Below, piece by piece: positions 45,845-55,389 of a stretch of DNA of 64,000 bases. This stretch comes from Emticicia sp037153985. GTDB lineage: Bacteria; Bacteroidota; Bacteroidia; Cytophagales; Spirosomataceae. The stretch is taken from positions 1-64,000 of the forward strand of contig NZ_JBBAYI010000016.1 in NCBI RefSeq assembly GCF_037153985.1, written 5' to 3'. Position 1 is the first letter of the stretch. The number at the start of each line of letters is the position of its first letter. Position numbers and translations under genes: made by a program. Under the pieces are notes generated by a model. The model saw nothing but the letters and a program-made list of their open reading frames with translations, had not been told where the DNA came from and did not search any database.

Positions 45845-45954
45845 TATTTCTGTAACGCTGTTGAGCAGACCGAAAGTTCGCTGCCTAACATTTATGTTAT
45901 TAAAAGATTATAACGTAATTTTGACAAAAATTTTAATCTTCTAACGACTTATAT

Positions 45955-46386
45955 ATGTATCAAATCATTCAAACCACTCATTCATATCTGGCTGCGCTTA
46001 CTTTGCTTTTGTTATTGGTTGCTACTGTGAACGGAATCATCGGTGCTAATAGCCAGAAAGCCTTTGAGCAAAAAGATGCCAGTATTAACCGATTCGCGCT
46101 CATGGCTGTTCATACCATGTTTCTTTTAGGGCTTACTTTGCTGGTGCTTTCTCCGAAAGTGCAGTTCAGTAACCTGAAAGCAACCATGAGTGACCCTTTC
46201 TTGCGCCTCTATACTATTGAACATCCTTTTATGAATCTTATTGCGGTTGCGTTGGTAACTATTGGTTTTGGGCGTTCGAAACGTGCTGTTGGTAATGGTA
46301 AGAAATTTAAGCAAACCATGATATTCTTTGGCTTGGCTTTCGTGATTATTTTAAGCCGTATTCCGTGGCAATACTGGTTTAAATAA
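45955..46386 (+). CDS. Small four-helix membrane protein upstream of ccsA
   Basis: A 143-residue membrane protein with four predicted helices and His residues in helices one, two and three (HSYLAAL, VHTMFL, EHPFMNL), reminiscent of b-type haem-binding membrane proteins. In Bacteroidota such small proteins next to cytochrome c maturation genes are often annotated as hypothetical or as cytochrome b. The gene lies 74 bp upstream of the CcsA/CcmF gene on the same strand, which supports a role in haem handling or respiration, but this is an inference. Confidence 0.6.
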   Translation: MYQIIQTTHSYLAALTLLLLLVATVNGIIGANSQKAFEQKDASINRFALMAVHTMFLLGLTLLVLSPKVQFSNLKATMSDPFLRLYTIEHPFMNLIAVALVTIGFGRSKRAVGNGKKFKQTMIFFGLAFVIILSRIPWQYWFK

Positions 46387-46460
46387 GTCTGTGATACCAG
46401 AAACCTCACGCGTTTCTGCAATTTACAGGAATTAGTTTATTGAGATAAAGTTTATAATTT

Positions 46461-48992
46461 ATGTTAAGACCATATTTAGGAAATATAGGGCATTTGTCCA
46501 TTATTGTCGCTTTCGTTGCTGCCTTAGTTTCTACGTATGCTTATTGGCAAGCTAGCCGCCCGACCACCCAAGCCCTGCAACACATTGTAACCGACTGGCT
46601 TAAATTTGCCCGTCGGGCTTTTTATGTGCATGCAGTAGCTACTGTTGCGATTTGTGTTTCGTTGCTAAGTATCATTTTTAATCATTATTTCGAATATCAT
46701 TATGCCTGGGACAACGCCTCCTTGAGTTTACCCATTGGCTATGCTATTTCGTGTTTCTGGCAAGACCAGGAGGGTAGTTTTTTATTATGGATGTTCTGGA
46801 ACGTAGTTGTTGGGGTAATATTGATTAATTCATCTTTAAGAAAAAACAAAACACTCGAAGCCCCTACACTTACCATTTTTACGTTGGTGCAGGCTTTTTT
46901 GGCATCGATGATTCTTGGTGTGGTTATTTTCGGAGATTTCAAGATTGGTAGTTCTCCATTCCTTACCCTGAAAGAATCAATGCCGGATATTCCTATCTGG
47001 AAAACTAATCCGAATTTTATTCCGAAAGATGGAAACGGACTGAATCCTTTGCTTCAAAACTACTGGATGGTAATTCACCCGCCAACTACTTTCTTGGGTT
47101 TTGCTTTTACTTTAGTGCCTTTTGCTTTTTGTATGGCAGGTTTATGGAGAAAACAATATACAGAATGGATAAAACCTGCTTTGCCGTGGACACTCGTAGC
47201 GGCTGTTATACTTGGAACTGGCATTATGATGGGAGGAATATGGGCTTATGAAACCCTGAATTTTGAAGGATACTGGAACTGGGACCCCGTTGAAAATGCC
47301 GTGTATGTACCGTGGCTGGTATTAGTAGCTAGTTTCCATACAATGCTATTGGCACGTAAAAACAGTTCAGCACTTAAATACACTATTATTCTGGTTATTG
47401 CGCAGTATATTCTGATTCTGTACTCAACGTTTCTGGCCAGAAGTGGGGTGCTTGGAAATGCCTCAGTACACTCGTTTACTGACTTGGGGCTTTCAGGGCA
47501 GTTGCTTTTGTATTTGTTTACTTTCATTATAGCGTCGGTAGTATTATCAATTATTCGCTGGAAAGAATTACCAAAAGATGCACAGGAGATTTCTACGTTC
47601 TCACGCGAGTTCTGGATTTTTATGGGTGTACTTATGCTTAGTCTGGCAGCTTTCCAGATAATTGTTACTACTTCAATACCCGTTTATAACAAAATCGGAG
47701 ATGTATTCGGAGTAAAACTTAATATGGCTTTGCCTACCAATCAGGTAGAGCACTATACACGTTTTCAGATGTGGTTCTTTGTAGTTATTACAATTCTGAC
47801 GGGTATCGCTCAGTATTTCTGGTGGAAACGTGTAAAGAAAGAAAGCCTTTCAAAATTGTTAAACCCACTTATTATTACGCTTCTGGTATCGGCAGCGGTT
47901 ATTACTTTTGCTAAAGTTAACAACTGGCAATACATTATTGTGTTAACAGCAGCTACTTTTAGTATTGTGGCAAATGGTAGTATCCTGACCGATATTCTGA
48001 AAGGCAAATTTAAAGTGGCTGGCGGGGCTATTACACACATTGGTGTAGCGTTGATGCTTATCGGGATTATGTTTTCATCGGCTTATTCAAAAATAGTGTC
48101 GTTGAATTTCTCAGGATCTGAAATTTTTCAGGGGAACGATAAAGAAAATAAAGAGAATGTATTGCTCTGGCTGAACCGACCTACGCAATTGAGCGATTTT
48201 TCGTTTACCTATAAAGGACAATTCGTTGATGTAAGGAATGTGCCGGGGTATATCGAAAAGAAATATATTTTACCTGTGCCAGGTAGTAATTTTAAGGGTA
48301 TTGCCCGCGCAGATGTTGTAGATGGTGACAAGGTATTTTACAAACGTGGTGATACTCTGGAGTATGAAGCCGAAAATACTTATTATCAGGTTGAATACAC
48401 CGACAAAAACGGCAAGAACTTTAATCTTTATCCACGCTTCCAGATTAATGAGAAAATGGGTAATGTGGCATCGCCTGATATTAAAAAGTTCTGGAATAAG
48501 GATATTTACACGCACGTTCGTTTTGTTACGATGGATGAAGACAGAGACTGGAGTGTGCCGGAAGAGTTTACTGTGGCCGTAGGCGATACTTTCTTTGTAA
48601 ATGATTACGTGGCCATTTTGCAGGATGTTGAAGGAGTAAGAGAGGTTGATGGCATGAAACTCAATGAAGGAGATGCCGCAGCACGGGCCATAGTGAAAGT
48701 GCTGGACCGAAATGCGTCTGTTACAATGCGACCTGTTTTTGCTATCCGTAACCATGAAATATGGAGTAAACCCGAAGTGAACAACGAAATGGGCTTGCGT
48801 ATGCAATTAACCCGAATTGACCCTGTTATGGGTAAGTTTACGTTTTCAACGAGCCGTGGGCAACGAGAGTATATTGTATTGAAGGCCCTCGAAAAACCCC
48901 ATATTAACTTGCTTTGGTTTGGTTTCTTGTTAGTGATAACAGGGCTTACTTTATCTGCCGTCAGGCGTTTTACAATAGTAGCGGCTGAGTAA
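46461..48992 (+). CDS. Cytochrome c biogenesis protein CcsA/CcmF-type
   Basis: An 843-residue polytopic protein of the haem-handling protein family. The tryptophan-rich WWD segment is seen as FEGYWNWDPVEN (about 268-279), and flanking conserved regions include NYWMVIHPPTTFLGF (His206, a likely haem ligand) and VASFHTMLLARK (His294). It delivers haem to apocytochromes c in the periplasm. It is longer than enterobacterial CcmF, with a large C-terminal periplasmic domain (about 550-800) as usual for Bacteroidota fused forms. A CcmH-like partner is not in the window. Confidence 0.88.
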   Translation: MLRPYLGNIGHLSIIVAFVAALVSTYAYWQASRPTTQALQHIVTDWLKFARRAFYVHAVATVAICVSLLSIIFNHYFEYHYAWDNASLSLPIGYAISCFWQDQEGSFLLWMFWNVVVGVILINSSLRKNKTLEAPTLTIFTLVQAFLASMILGVVIFGDFKIGSSPFLTLKESMPDIPIWKTNPNFIPKDGNGLNPLLQNYWMVIHPPTTFLGFAFTLVPFAFCMAGLWRKQYTEWIKPALPWTLVAAVILGTGIMMGGIWAYETLNFEGYWNWDPVENAVYVPWLVLVASFHTMLLARKNSSALKYTIILVIAQYILILYSTFLARSGVLGNASVHSFTDLGLSGQLLLYLFTFIIASVVLSIIRWKELPKDAQEISTFSREFWIFMGVLMLSLAAFQIIVTTSIPVYNKIGDVFGVKLNMALPTNQVEHYTRFQMWFFVVITILTGIAQYFWWKRVKKESLSKLLNPLIITLLVSAAVITFAKVNNWQYIIVLTAATFSIVANGSILTDILKGKFKVAGGAITHIGVALMLIGIMFSSAYSKIVSLNFSGSEIFQGNDKENKENVLLWLNRPTQLSDFSFTYKGQFVDVRNVPGYIEKKYILPVPGSNFKGIARADVVDGDKVFYKRGDTLEYEAENTYYQVEYTDKNGKNFNLYPRFQINEKMGNVASPDIKKFWNKDIYTHVRFVTMDEDRDWSVPEEFTVAVGDTFFVNDYVAILQDVEGVREVDGMKLNEGDAAARAIVKVLDRNASVTMRPVFAIRNHEIWSKPEVNNEMGLRMQLTRIDPVMGKFTFSTSRGQREYIVLKALEKPHINLLWFGFLLVITGLTLSAVRRFTIVAAE

Positions 48993-49012
48993 CGGCGGTA
49001 CAACTTTATAAG

Positions 49013-49090
49013 AAAGAACAACAGTATTTTTGTGCAGAAGTTTCAGGGTAAAATCTGATTCCGCCAAAATGAGTCTGTTGTTCTTTTTTT
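49013..49090 (+). terminator. Terminator downstream of the ccsA-like gene
   Basis: AAAGAACAACAG and CTGTTGTTCTTT are exact complements separated by 50 nt, and the right arm runs into T7. The long loop makes it less certain than the other terminators. Confidence 0.5.
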
Positions 49091-49144
49091 GTGATTTTCT
49101 TTAAAAAAGCTGGGTCTTATTACTAAAATACATAGTTTGATTTG

Positions 49145-49152
49145 TAAGTTTG
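49145..49152 (+). promoter_or_regulatory. Putative -7 promoter element
   Basis: TAAGTTTG followed by C matches the Bacteroidota -7 consensus and lies 66 bp before the start codon of the membrane-protein gene at 49219. Confidence 0.3.
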
Positions 49153-49218
49153 CACTACATTTCAATGGAACCTTCCGAATAAAAATTACTTGGAGCTTAG
49201 CAATAGCATTTAACATTT

Positions 49219-50361
49219 ATGACTTTTCTAGAGAATATCTACCAAAAACTTGAATCTAAAATTGTTCTTTTTCTGGAGGCTTCTAATTGGCAGTGGCGTG
49301 TGGTAGCGGTAGCAATCCTGATAATGTTGTTGTCATTTTTTAATAATGTAATGCCTTTTCAGGACTTTAGGTCATATTATGAAGAAGTAATAACCAAGAG
49401 GGGAGAGTATTTTCTATATAAGGTTACAAAAGACCGCTCACAGAACTTGACTGAACACCGAGTTTATGAAGAGCCTGCGTCGAATAATCGTGTTTTTCGG
49501 CTTACCTTGCCAGTATTGGTAAAGGTCTTGCATATCAGGCACGTAAGTGTGTTTTTGTATGGTTTACAGTTAATACTAGGGGTGTTGTTGTATTTTTTGC
49601 TCACGCGATTTTTGTTTCAACTGCTCAACGACAAGGTGTCAACGCTACTAGGAGTAATAGCGTTAGCGTGTATTTATTTTGGGACTTCTTTCTTTATCGA
49701 AAATTGTGGATATGGCGATTTTTATGCCTTCCTGCTTCTTTTTCTAGGTATATATTTTCGAAATCCGCTAGTAATCTTTGCGAGTATTTTTGCTGCTACT
49801 TGGTGTGATGAACGTGCTAGTGTGGGCGCAGGTCTGGTGTTTTTGTGGTGGTGGGTTTCTCCGACCATCCGTGAGGGCAAGCCTGTAAGTTTTATTCCAA
49901 GCTGGCAGATGATAGCTACTGCTTTAGCCGTTATTGCTTATGGGGGCTTACGTTTTTATCTGATGAAGTACGTCGGGATGTCGGCTACTTATAAAGAAGG
50001 GGAGTTTTCTCAAATGATTATCGATAGCTGGGCTTCTTATGGTTTTAAGTTTGTTTGGGTGCTAGAGGGTTTCTGGCTATTAATGCTTCTGGCATTTTTG
50101 GTTTTATATACCAATCGGGAGTATTTTAAATTGCTTTTGGTAATGGGTGGTACAGTAGGAATGGTATTTTTAGGAATGACAACCTACGATTCGACCCGTA
50201 GTGGCTCTTATGTTTTTCCAATGATTTTTCTGGGACTGCTGCTGGTTCGCACAAAGTTAACCGAGAAACAGCTTCGAATTTTATTGGCGATTGTTGCACT
50301 ATTGTGTTTTTTACATCCGCTTGCTACCAAAACCCGCGGTGTGGGGTACTTTCTTATGTGA
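49219..50361 (+). CDS. Polytopic membrane protein of unknown function
   Basis: A 380-residue protein with about eight to nine transmembrane helices. It has a moderately conserved block ENCGYGDFYAFLLLFLGIYFRNP and CDERASVGAGLV in the middle. This looks like members of the polysaccharide/sugar-transferase-like membrane protein families, but no catalytic motif can be picked. The gene stands 78 bp before the porZ-like gene on the same strand, and the intervening DNA can form hairpins. No function is proposed. Confidence 0.55.
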   Translation: MTFLENIYQKLESKIVLFLEASNWQWRVVAVAILIMLLSFFNNVMPFQDFRSYYEEVITKRGEYFLYKVTKDRSQNLTEHRVYEEPASNNRVFRLTLPVLVKVLHIRHVSVFLYGLQLILGVLLYFLLTRFLFQLLNDKVSTLLGVIALACIYFGTSFFIENCGYGDFYAFLLLFLGIYFRNPLVIFASIFAATWCDERASVGAGLVFLWWWVSPTIREGKPVSFIPSWQMIATALAVIAYGGLRFYLMKYVGMSATYKEGEFSQMIIDSWASYGFKFVWVLEGFWLLMLLAFLVLYTNREYFKLLLVMGGTVGMVFLGMTTYDSTRSGSYVFPMIFLGLLLVRTKLTEKQLRILLAIVALLCFLHPLATKTRGVGYFLM

Positions 50362-50375
50362 GTGCGGCCGAATAA

Positions 50376-50411
50376 CATTCCGCCGTACGTATCACGGAAT
50401 GGTATTCCGTG
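50376..50411 (+). promoter_or_regulatory. Two mutually exclusive hairpins before the porZ-like gene
   Basis: CACGGAAT and ATTCCGTG (50393-50411, loop GGT) compete with CATTCCG and CGGAATG (50376-50402) because they share CGGAAT. Such an arrangement can act in attenuation, but neither is followed by a T-run. Confidence 0.3.
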
Positions 50412-50440
50412 TAGGAAACAGCAAGCAAATATAACTATCT

Positions 50441-52150
50441 ATGATGCTCAGAACCCTGCTTAGCTTATTAGCATTCCAGACTTTTGCCCAGATACCTACA
50501 AACACTTGGCGTACCCATAGCAATTATTCCAGCTTAAAAGGACTAGAAGTTGTGGGTAGCAAAATATATGCTTATTCGGATAACGGTTTTTTTTATTATG
50601 ACAAACTCAATAAGCAAGCCATAAAGCTATCAAAAGCCGACGGGTTAGCAGAGGCCAACATTGCACATATACGTTACAACCCTGTTTCCAGAAAAATGCT
50701 GATAGCCTATGAAACAGGTAATCTGGATTTAATCGAAATAGATACCGATGGTGCATTTGGTACTATTCATAATATAGACTTTATTAAACAGACAAATACA
50801 ATTCAGGGCAGTAAACACATTAATGCCATTGAATATCAGGGAGATTTTGCTTACCTCGCCAGTGATTTTGGATTAGTGGTACTAGATACCAGAAAATCAG
50901 AAATTAAAGAAACCTATCAGAACATTGGGCAAGGAGGCGGTCAGGTGAGTCTGCAACAAATAGCCTTCACTCGAGACAGCATCTTTGTAAACGCTTCAGG
51001 TGGTATTTTAGGAGCAAAATTTGCTGCTGATGTTAATCTGCAATTTTTCGGTAACTGGCATCTGGTAAATAACCCAGCACTATTTAAAAATCCAGATTAC
51101 CCTAAAGACCCGCTCGTGGTTGCTCCAAAGGAAATAGAAACTGACAATGAGGGGAAAACATGGATTGCCGATAACACAAATGGTTTACTAGGTAATCAGG
51201 AAAATATATTCAAGACCTATTCGCCTAATGGTATACAAGGCACAATCAACGAAGTATTTTATGTGTCGCCCGGCCTTTATGCTAAAGGTACACAAGGAAA
51301 TGTATTTCAGGCAAACGAATGGAAGCAGCTACCTTTAGGGCAGATACCGGTAAATTCGAAAGATATAATTGATGCTTACGATTTTCGGTGGCAGATTGTT
51401 AATAACGGTGTGCGTGTAACTAACCCGACAAACGGCCTGACCCGCCTATATACAACTGGTAAAAATACCGGAAACCTACCAAGTTCCTTTGTAAACACAA
51501 TAGCACTTGATAGAGAAGGTACTATCTGGATAGGAACAAATGATGGTATAGCCGGAATAATACCAGCAAGAGATATTTTCACCAGAGCAAATGATGCTTA
51601 TACGCCCTATAACACACAGGGGCGCAGAGTTTTGTTACAGGAAACCATAACAAAAATTGTGATTGACGGTGGTAACAGAAAATGGATAGGCACTACTAAT
51701 GGGCTTAACTTATTTAATAATACAGTTGATGAACTGGTTGCACATTTTGCCGAGGACAACAGCCCCTTGCCCACTAATGAAATAACAGATATAGGTATTG
51801 ATAACACCACAGGAGAAGTTTTTGTATTAACACCTAAGGGCTTACTGTCTTACCAGAGCAATGCAACAGAACCACAGGAAAGCCTGAGTAATATAAAAAT
51901 ATTCCCGAACCCTATTCGGCCAGACTTTCAGGGAGTAATGACGGTTTCGGGTTTAAAAGAAAACACAGCCGTAAAAATAACTGATGCCGCAGGGCGATTG
52001 ATATATGAAACGAAATCGAATGGAGGTACGGCCTCATGGGACATCCAGAACGCCACATCAGGCCGTAATATTTCGGGTATTTACATGGTTTTCTGTATTG
52101 CTGCCGATGGCTCCGAAAGCCTCGTTGGTAAGGTAGCGGTTATTAAATAA
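50441..52150 (+). CDS. porZ: PorZ-like type IX secretion propeller protein, short form
   Basis: A 569-residue exported protein (signal peptide to about residue 16). The N-terminal TWRTHSNYSSLKGLEVVGSK, the repeated propeller blades with DGGNRKWIGTTNG and NSPLPTNEI, and the C-terminal T9SS-type domain from about 485 (IKIFPNPIRPDFQG, GRLIYETKSNGG, SGIYMV) match PorZ, which helps attach anionic lipopolysaccharide to T9SS cargo. P. gingivalis PorZ is about 776 residues, with two propellers, so this is short by about 200 residues. It is convergent with the M1 peptidase, stop to stop. Confidence 0.82.
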   Translation: MMLRTLLSLLAFQTFAQIPTNTWRTHSNYSSLKGLEVVGSKIYAYSDNGFFYYDKLNKQAIKLSKADGLAEANIAHIRYNPVSRKMLIAYETGNLDLIEIDTDGAFGTIHNIDFIKQTNTIQGSKHINAIEYQGDFAYLASDFGLVVLDTRKSEIKETYQNIGQGGGQVSLQQIAFTRDSIFVNASGGILGAKFAADVNLQFFGNWHLVNNPALFKNPDYPKDPLVVAPKEIETDNEGKTWIADNTNGLLGNQENIFKTYSPNGIQGTINEVFYVSPGLYAKGTQGNVFQANEWKQLPLGQIPVNSKDIIDAYDFRWQIVNNGVRVTNPTNGLTRLYTTGKNTGNLPSSFVNTIALDREGTIWIGTNDGIAGIIPARDIFTRANDAYTPYNTQGRRVLLQETITKIVIDGGNRKWIGTTNGLNLFNNTVDELVAHFAEDNSPLPTNEITDIGIDNTTGEVFVLTPKGLLSYQSNATEPQESLSNIKIFPNPIRPDFQGVMTVSGLKENTAVKITDAAGRLIYETKSNGGTASWDIQNATSGRNISGIYMVFCIAADGSESLVGKVAVIK

Positions 52151-52152
52151 AA

Positions 52153-53799
52153 CTATTCAGCTTTTTTGATAGTCACATAGAAGTTCTCATCCAGTTTTAT
52201 TTCTGTAACACCTTCTTGTTTTAACGTTTGCCACTGTGTAGTCGGGTAAATGAAATTCGTTTTATCTTGATTAATAGCCACTTTTACAGGCATATTAAAC
52301 CCTTCAATGCAATTGCTCCAACGATAAACCAATTTCCCATTTTCAATTTTATATTCTAGCTCTGGAATCCGAATGTCTCTCAGATACTGGTCAAATACTT
52401 TACTGAAATTCTTGCCTGATTTTTCAGAAACATAGTCTTCAATTTGTTTACTCACAACTGTCTGATGATAAAAAGTTTTGTTCAAACCTCTTAATACCTG
52501 ACGCCAACGGGCATCGTCATCAACAATCTGGCGCATTGTATGCAACATATTTCCACCTTTATAATACATGTCGCCAGAACCTCCACTATTAACATTATAG
52601 GTGCCAATAATAGGAGCCTTGTTCAGAATATTTTTCCGGCAACCAATTACATAAGCCGCCCCTGCTTCTTTGCCATAATAATATTCTGTGAACAGATTTT
52701 CAGAGTAGTTAGTGAAACTCTCATGAATCCACATATCGGCTATGTCTTTATATGTAATGTTATTGGCAAACCATTCATGCCCCGACTCATGTACTATAAT
52801 GAAATCCCATTTCATACCCCAGCCAGTACCCGATAAGTCGCGTCCCAGATAGCCGTTCTTGTATTTATTACCATAAGTAACCGAGCTTTGATGTTCCATA
52901 CCCAAGTACGGAACCTCTACCAGTTTATAGCCATCTTCATAAAAAGGATAGGGGCCAAACCAGTATTCAAAGGCTTTCAGCATCATCGGCACTTGTTTGA
53001 ATTGTTCTTTCGCTTTAGCTATATTCTCAGGTAGTACATAGTAATCGAGCGTAAGTTTGCCTTTTTCGCCCTCGTAGGTATCACCAAAATGCTCGTAATT
53101 GCCCACGTTCATATTAATACCGTAATTGTTGATGGGGTTAGAAACAAACCAGTTAAATGTTTTGGTGCCATCAGAATTGCTTATTACCTGACGCAAACGG
53201 CCGTTCGATACATCCTTTAAATTTTCAGGAACAGTAATACTGATAAGCATACTGTCACATTCGTCATACATGTGGTCTTTACAGGGCCACCACGCACTTG
53301 CACCTAAACCCTGACAAGAAGTTGCTACGTAGTCGTTTCCCTGAGAATCTTTTACCCATTGTACGCCACCATCCCACGGCGGACGCTTCGCTACAATAGG
53401 ATTACCAGAATAATAAACCACAATTGATTCCCTTTTACCCTTCTCTTGTTTTTTCTTCAATGCAATCATATAGGCATTTTTACCGTCTTTTTTAAAAGAG
53501 AGTTCCTTTCCGTCTTGTGTTACTTTATCAATAGCAAGGGGTGGTTGCAAGTCAATCTGGATAGTCTGGTAAGGTTTTAGCACCTGATAGTAAACAGAAG
53601 TGCTTCCAGAAATGTATTTTTCAGGAGGATTTACTTTTACGCGAAGCTCATAGTATTTTAAATCCCACCAGCTTCTTTCGGGGGTTATACTACCTCTGAG
53701 GGTGTCGTCATGGGTAAATTCTTTGGTTTTGAGTTGCCCGTATGTAGTAAAAACAAATAGAATGTTGATAAAAAGTAAGTATGCTTTACGCATTTTCAT
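52153..53799 (-). CDS. Exported M1 family metallopeptidase
   Basis: A 548-residue aminopeptidase-like enzyme with a signal peptide (about residues 1-21). Zinc ligands His337 and His341 and catalytic Glu338 lie in HESGHEW; the third ligand is Glu360 in WIHESFTNYSE. The exopeptidase motif usually read GxMEN appears as GMEHQ (300-304), a conservative variant. It should trim N-terminal residues from peptides in the periplasm. The C-terminal ERAP1-like domain of the long M1 enzymes is missing, which is normal for this short Bacteroidota form. Confidence 0.9.
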   Translation of the reverse strand: MKMRKAYLLFINILFVFTTYGQLKTKEFTHDDTLRGSITPERSWWDLKYYELRVKVNPPEKYISGSTSVYYQVLKPYQTIQIDLQPPLAIDKVTQDGKELSFKKDGKNAYMIALKKKQEKGKRESIVVYYSGNPIVAKRPPWDGGVQWVKDSQGNDYVATSCQGLGASAWWPCKDHMYDECDSMLISITVPENLKDVSNGRLRQVISNSDGTKTFNWFVSNPINNYGINMNVGNYEHFGDTYEGEKGKLTLDYYVLPENIAKAKEQFKQVPMMLKAFEYWFGPYPFYEDGYKLVEVPYLGMEHQSSVTYGNKYKNGYLGRDLSGTGWGMKWDFIIVHESGHEWFANNITYKDIADMWIHESFTNYSENLFTEYYYGKEAGAAYVIGCRKNILNKAPIIGTYNVNSGGSGDMYYKGGNMLHTMRQIVDDDARWRQVLRGLNKTFYHQTVVSKQIEDYVSEKSGKNFSKVFDQYLRDIRIPELEYKIENGKLVYRWSNCIEGFNMPVKVAINQDKTNFIYPTTQWQTLKQEGVTEIKLDENFYVTIKKAE

Positions 53800-53966
53800 G
53801 TTCTGATAAATTTTATTAAGCCAAAGTTAGTTTAAAATCTTTACTTTGTAGAAAACCGAAACATAATTTAAAAAATTGTGTTGAGTGTTATTATCTGTAT
53901 GAAAATCAGATTAAATTAATTGATTCTGGCAAACTGTTTTTCGATAAAAATTGTACTAAAATAAGA

Positions 53967-53983
53967 AACAGGTTTTACCTGTT
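53967..53983. promoter_or_regulatory. Inverted repeat upstream of the MFS gene
   Basis: AACAGGT and ACCTGTT form perfect 7-bp arms around TTT, 53 bp before the MFS start codon. It looks like an operator for a dimeric regulator or a minor hairpin; no regulator gene is adjacent. Confidence 0.3.
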
Positions 53984-54035
53984 CTGAGAGAAAAAGTGTC
54001 ACGTTGAGGGTTTTATCCCTCTAAATTAATAAAAC

Positions 54036-55292
54036 ATGAAACAGGCAAAAGACCCTTATGCTGCCCTCCGGTATCCTGACTTCAGATATTTCATCACAGC
54101 CCAGTTTTTATTTACAATTGCTATTCTGATTCAGGAGATTGTTATCAGTTATTATCTGTATGATAAAACCAACGACCCTTTAACGCTAGGGCTTATCGGG
54201 CTTTTTGAGGCAATTCCATATATTTCACTGGCGTTGTTTGGGGGCTATTTTGCCGACCGCAAAGATAAAAGAACCATCATACAGGTTTGTTATGTCATTA
54301 TTATGATGTGTTCTTTACTTTTACTATGGGTAACGCATCCATCAGCCGAACATGGTTTCGACCTGACACAACAAAAGAATTTTATTTATCTGGTTGTGTT
54401 TTTTCTGGGCGTGGCCCGAGGGTTTTATGGCCCTGCCTGGACCTCCCTTAAACCCTTTCTGGTTGCAGCCGAACATTATTCTAACTCTGCCTCATGGAGT
54501 AGCCAGTTCTGGCAGACTGGTTCCATTTTGGGGCCAGCTTTAGGTGGTTTTTTCTATGCGTGGCTAGGGCTTACAGATACTTTAATATTGGTAATTGTGT
54601 TCTTTCTGATAGCTTTCGTGTTTGTTTCTCGCATTTCGAAAAAAGGTATTCAGAATATTGAAAAACAAGGCAGTGTTGTGCAAAGCCTCAAAGAAGGTAT
54701 TAGCTTTGTGGTGCGTAATAAAATATTGTTTTATGCCATCTTGCTTGATATGTTCTCGGTCTTGTTTGGTGGAGTAGTAGCCATTTTGCCTGTTTTTGCG
54801 AAGGATATTCTGCATGTAGGACCCGAAGGATTGGGCATTATGCGGGCTGCTCCGGGAGTAGGTGCCGTTTTAACCATGTTAGGAACGGCTTATTTTCCGC
54901 CTACCCATAAAGCATGGCGTAATATGCTCATAGCAGTAACCGGATTCGGGCTAGCAACGCTGATTTTTGCTTTTTCGACCAGTTTCTTGCTGTCGATAGG
55001 GGCGTTGTTTCTCACAGGAGCTTTTGATAGTATAAGTGTGGTTATCAGGCAAACCATTTTACAGGTGTTGCCACCTGACGATATGCGGGGTAGAGTAAGT
55101 TCTGTAAATGGAATTTTTGTTAGTTGTTCTAACGAATTAGGAGCTTTTGAATCGGGCGCTTTGACAAAACTGATAGGCCCTATTCAGACAGTTGTTTTCG
55201 GTGGGGTCATGACGCTCGTTATTGCTGCCACGCTTTTTGTACGTTCAAAAGAGCTTTTTGCCTTTAAATTAGAAAGAACACCAAATCAATAA
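54036..55292 (+). CDS. MFS exporter (MFS_3 / EntS-like)
   Basis: A 418-residue transporter with twelve predicted helices. The motif-A loop GGYFADRKDKR (about 67-77), the N-terminal FRYFITAQFLFTIA, and the cytoplasmic central loop are typical of the MFS_3 subfamily, whose members export siderophores, drugs or other small molecules by proton antiport. No siderophore genes lie nearby, so substrate remains unknown. It is convergent with greA and shares a perfect hairpin with it. Confidence 0.85.
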   Translation: MKQAKDPYAALRYPDFRYFITAQFLFTIAILIQEIVISYYLYDKTNDPLTLGLIGLFEAIPYISLALFGGYFADRKDKRTIIQVCYVIIMMCSLLLLWVTHPSAEHGFDLTQQKNFIYLVVFFLGVARGFYGPAWTSLKPFLVAAEHYSNSASWSSQFWQTGSILGPALGGFFYAWLGLTDTLILVIVFFLIAFVFVSRISKKGIQNIEKQGSVVQSLKEGISFVVRNKILFYAILLDMFSVLFGGVVAILPVFAKDILHVGPEGLGIMRAAPGVGAVLTMLGTAYFPPTHKAWRNMLIAVTGFGLATLIFAFSTSFLLSIGALFLTGAFDSISVVIRQTILQVLPPDDMRGRVSSVNGIFVSCSNELGAFESGALTKLIGPIQTVVFGGVMTLVIAATLFVRSKELFAFKLERTPNQ

Positions 55293-55300
55293 ATCGGTAT

Positions 55301-55341
55301 ATAAAGAAAGACCACTTAGCTGCTAAGTGGTCTTTCTTTAT
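55301..55341. terminator. Bidirectional terminator between MFS and greA
   Basis: Two perfect 20-bp arms (ATAAAGAAAGACCACTTAGC and its complement) meet at one central base. A/T-rich ends on both sides supply tails in both directions. Confidence 0.75.
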
Positions 55342-55389
55342 AGGAGATGCCAGTATAATTAATATTTATAAGTCTTGTGTGAGGGAAAA

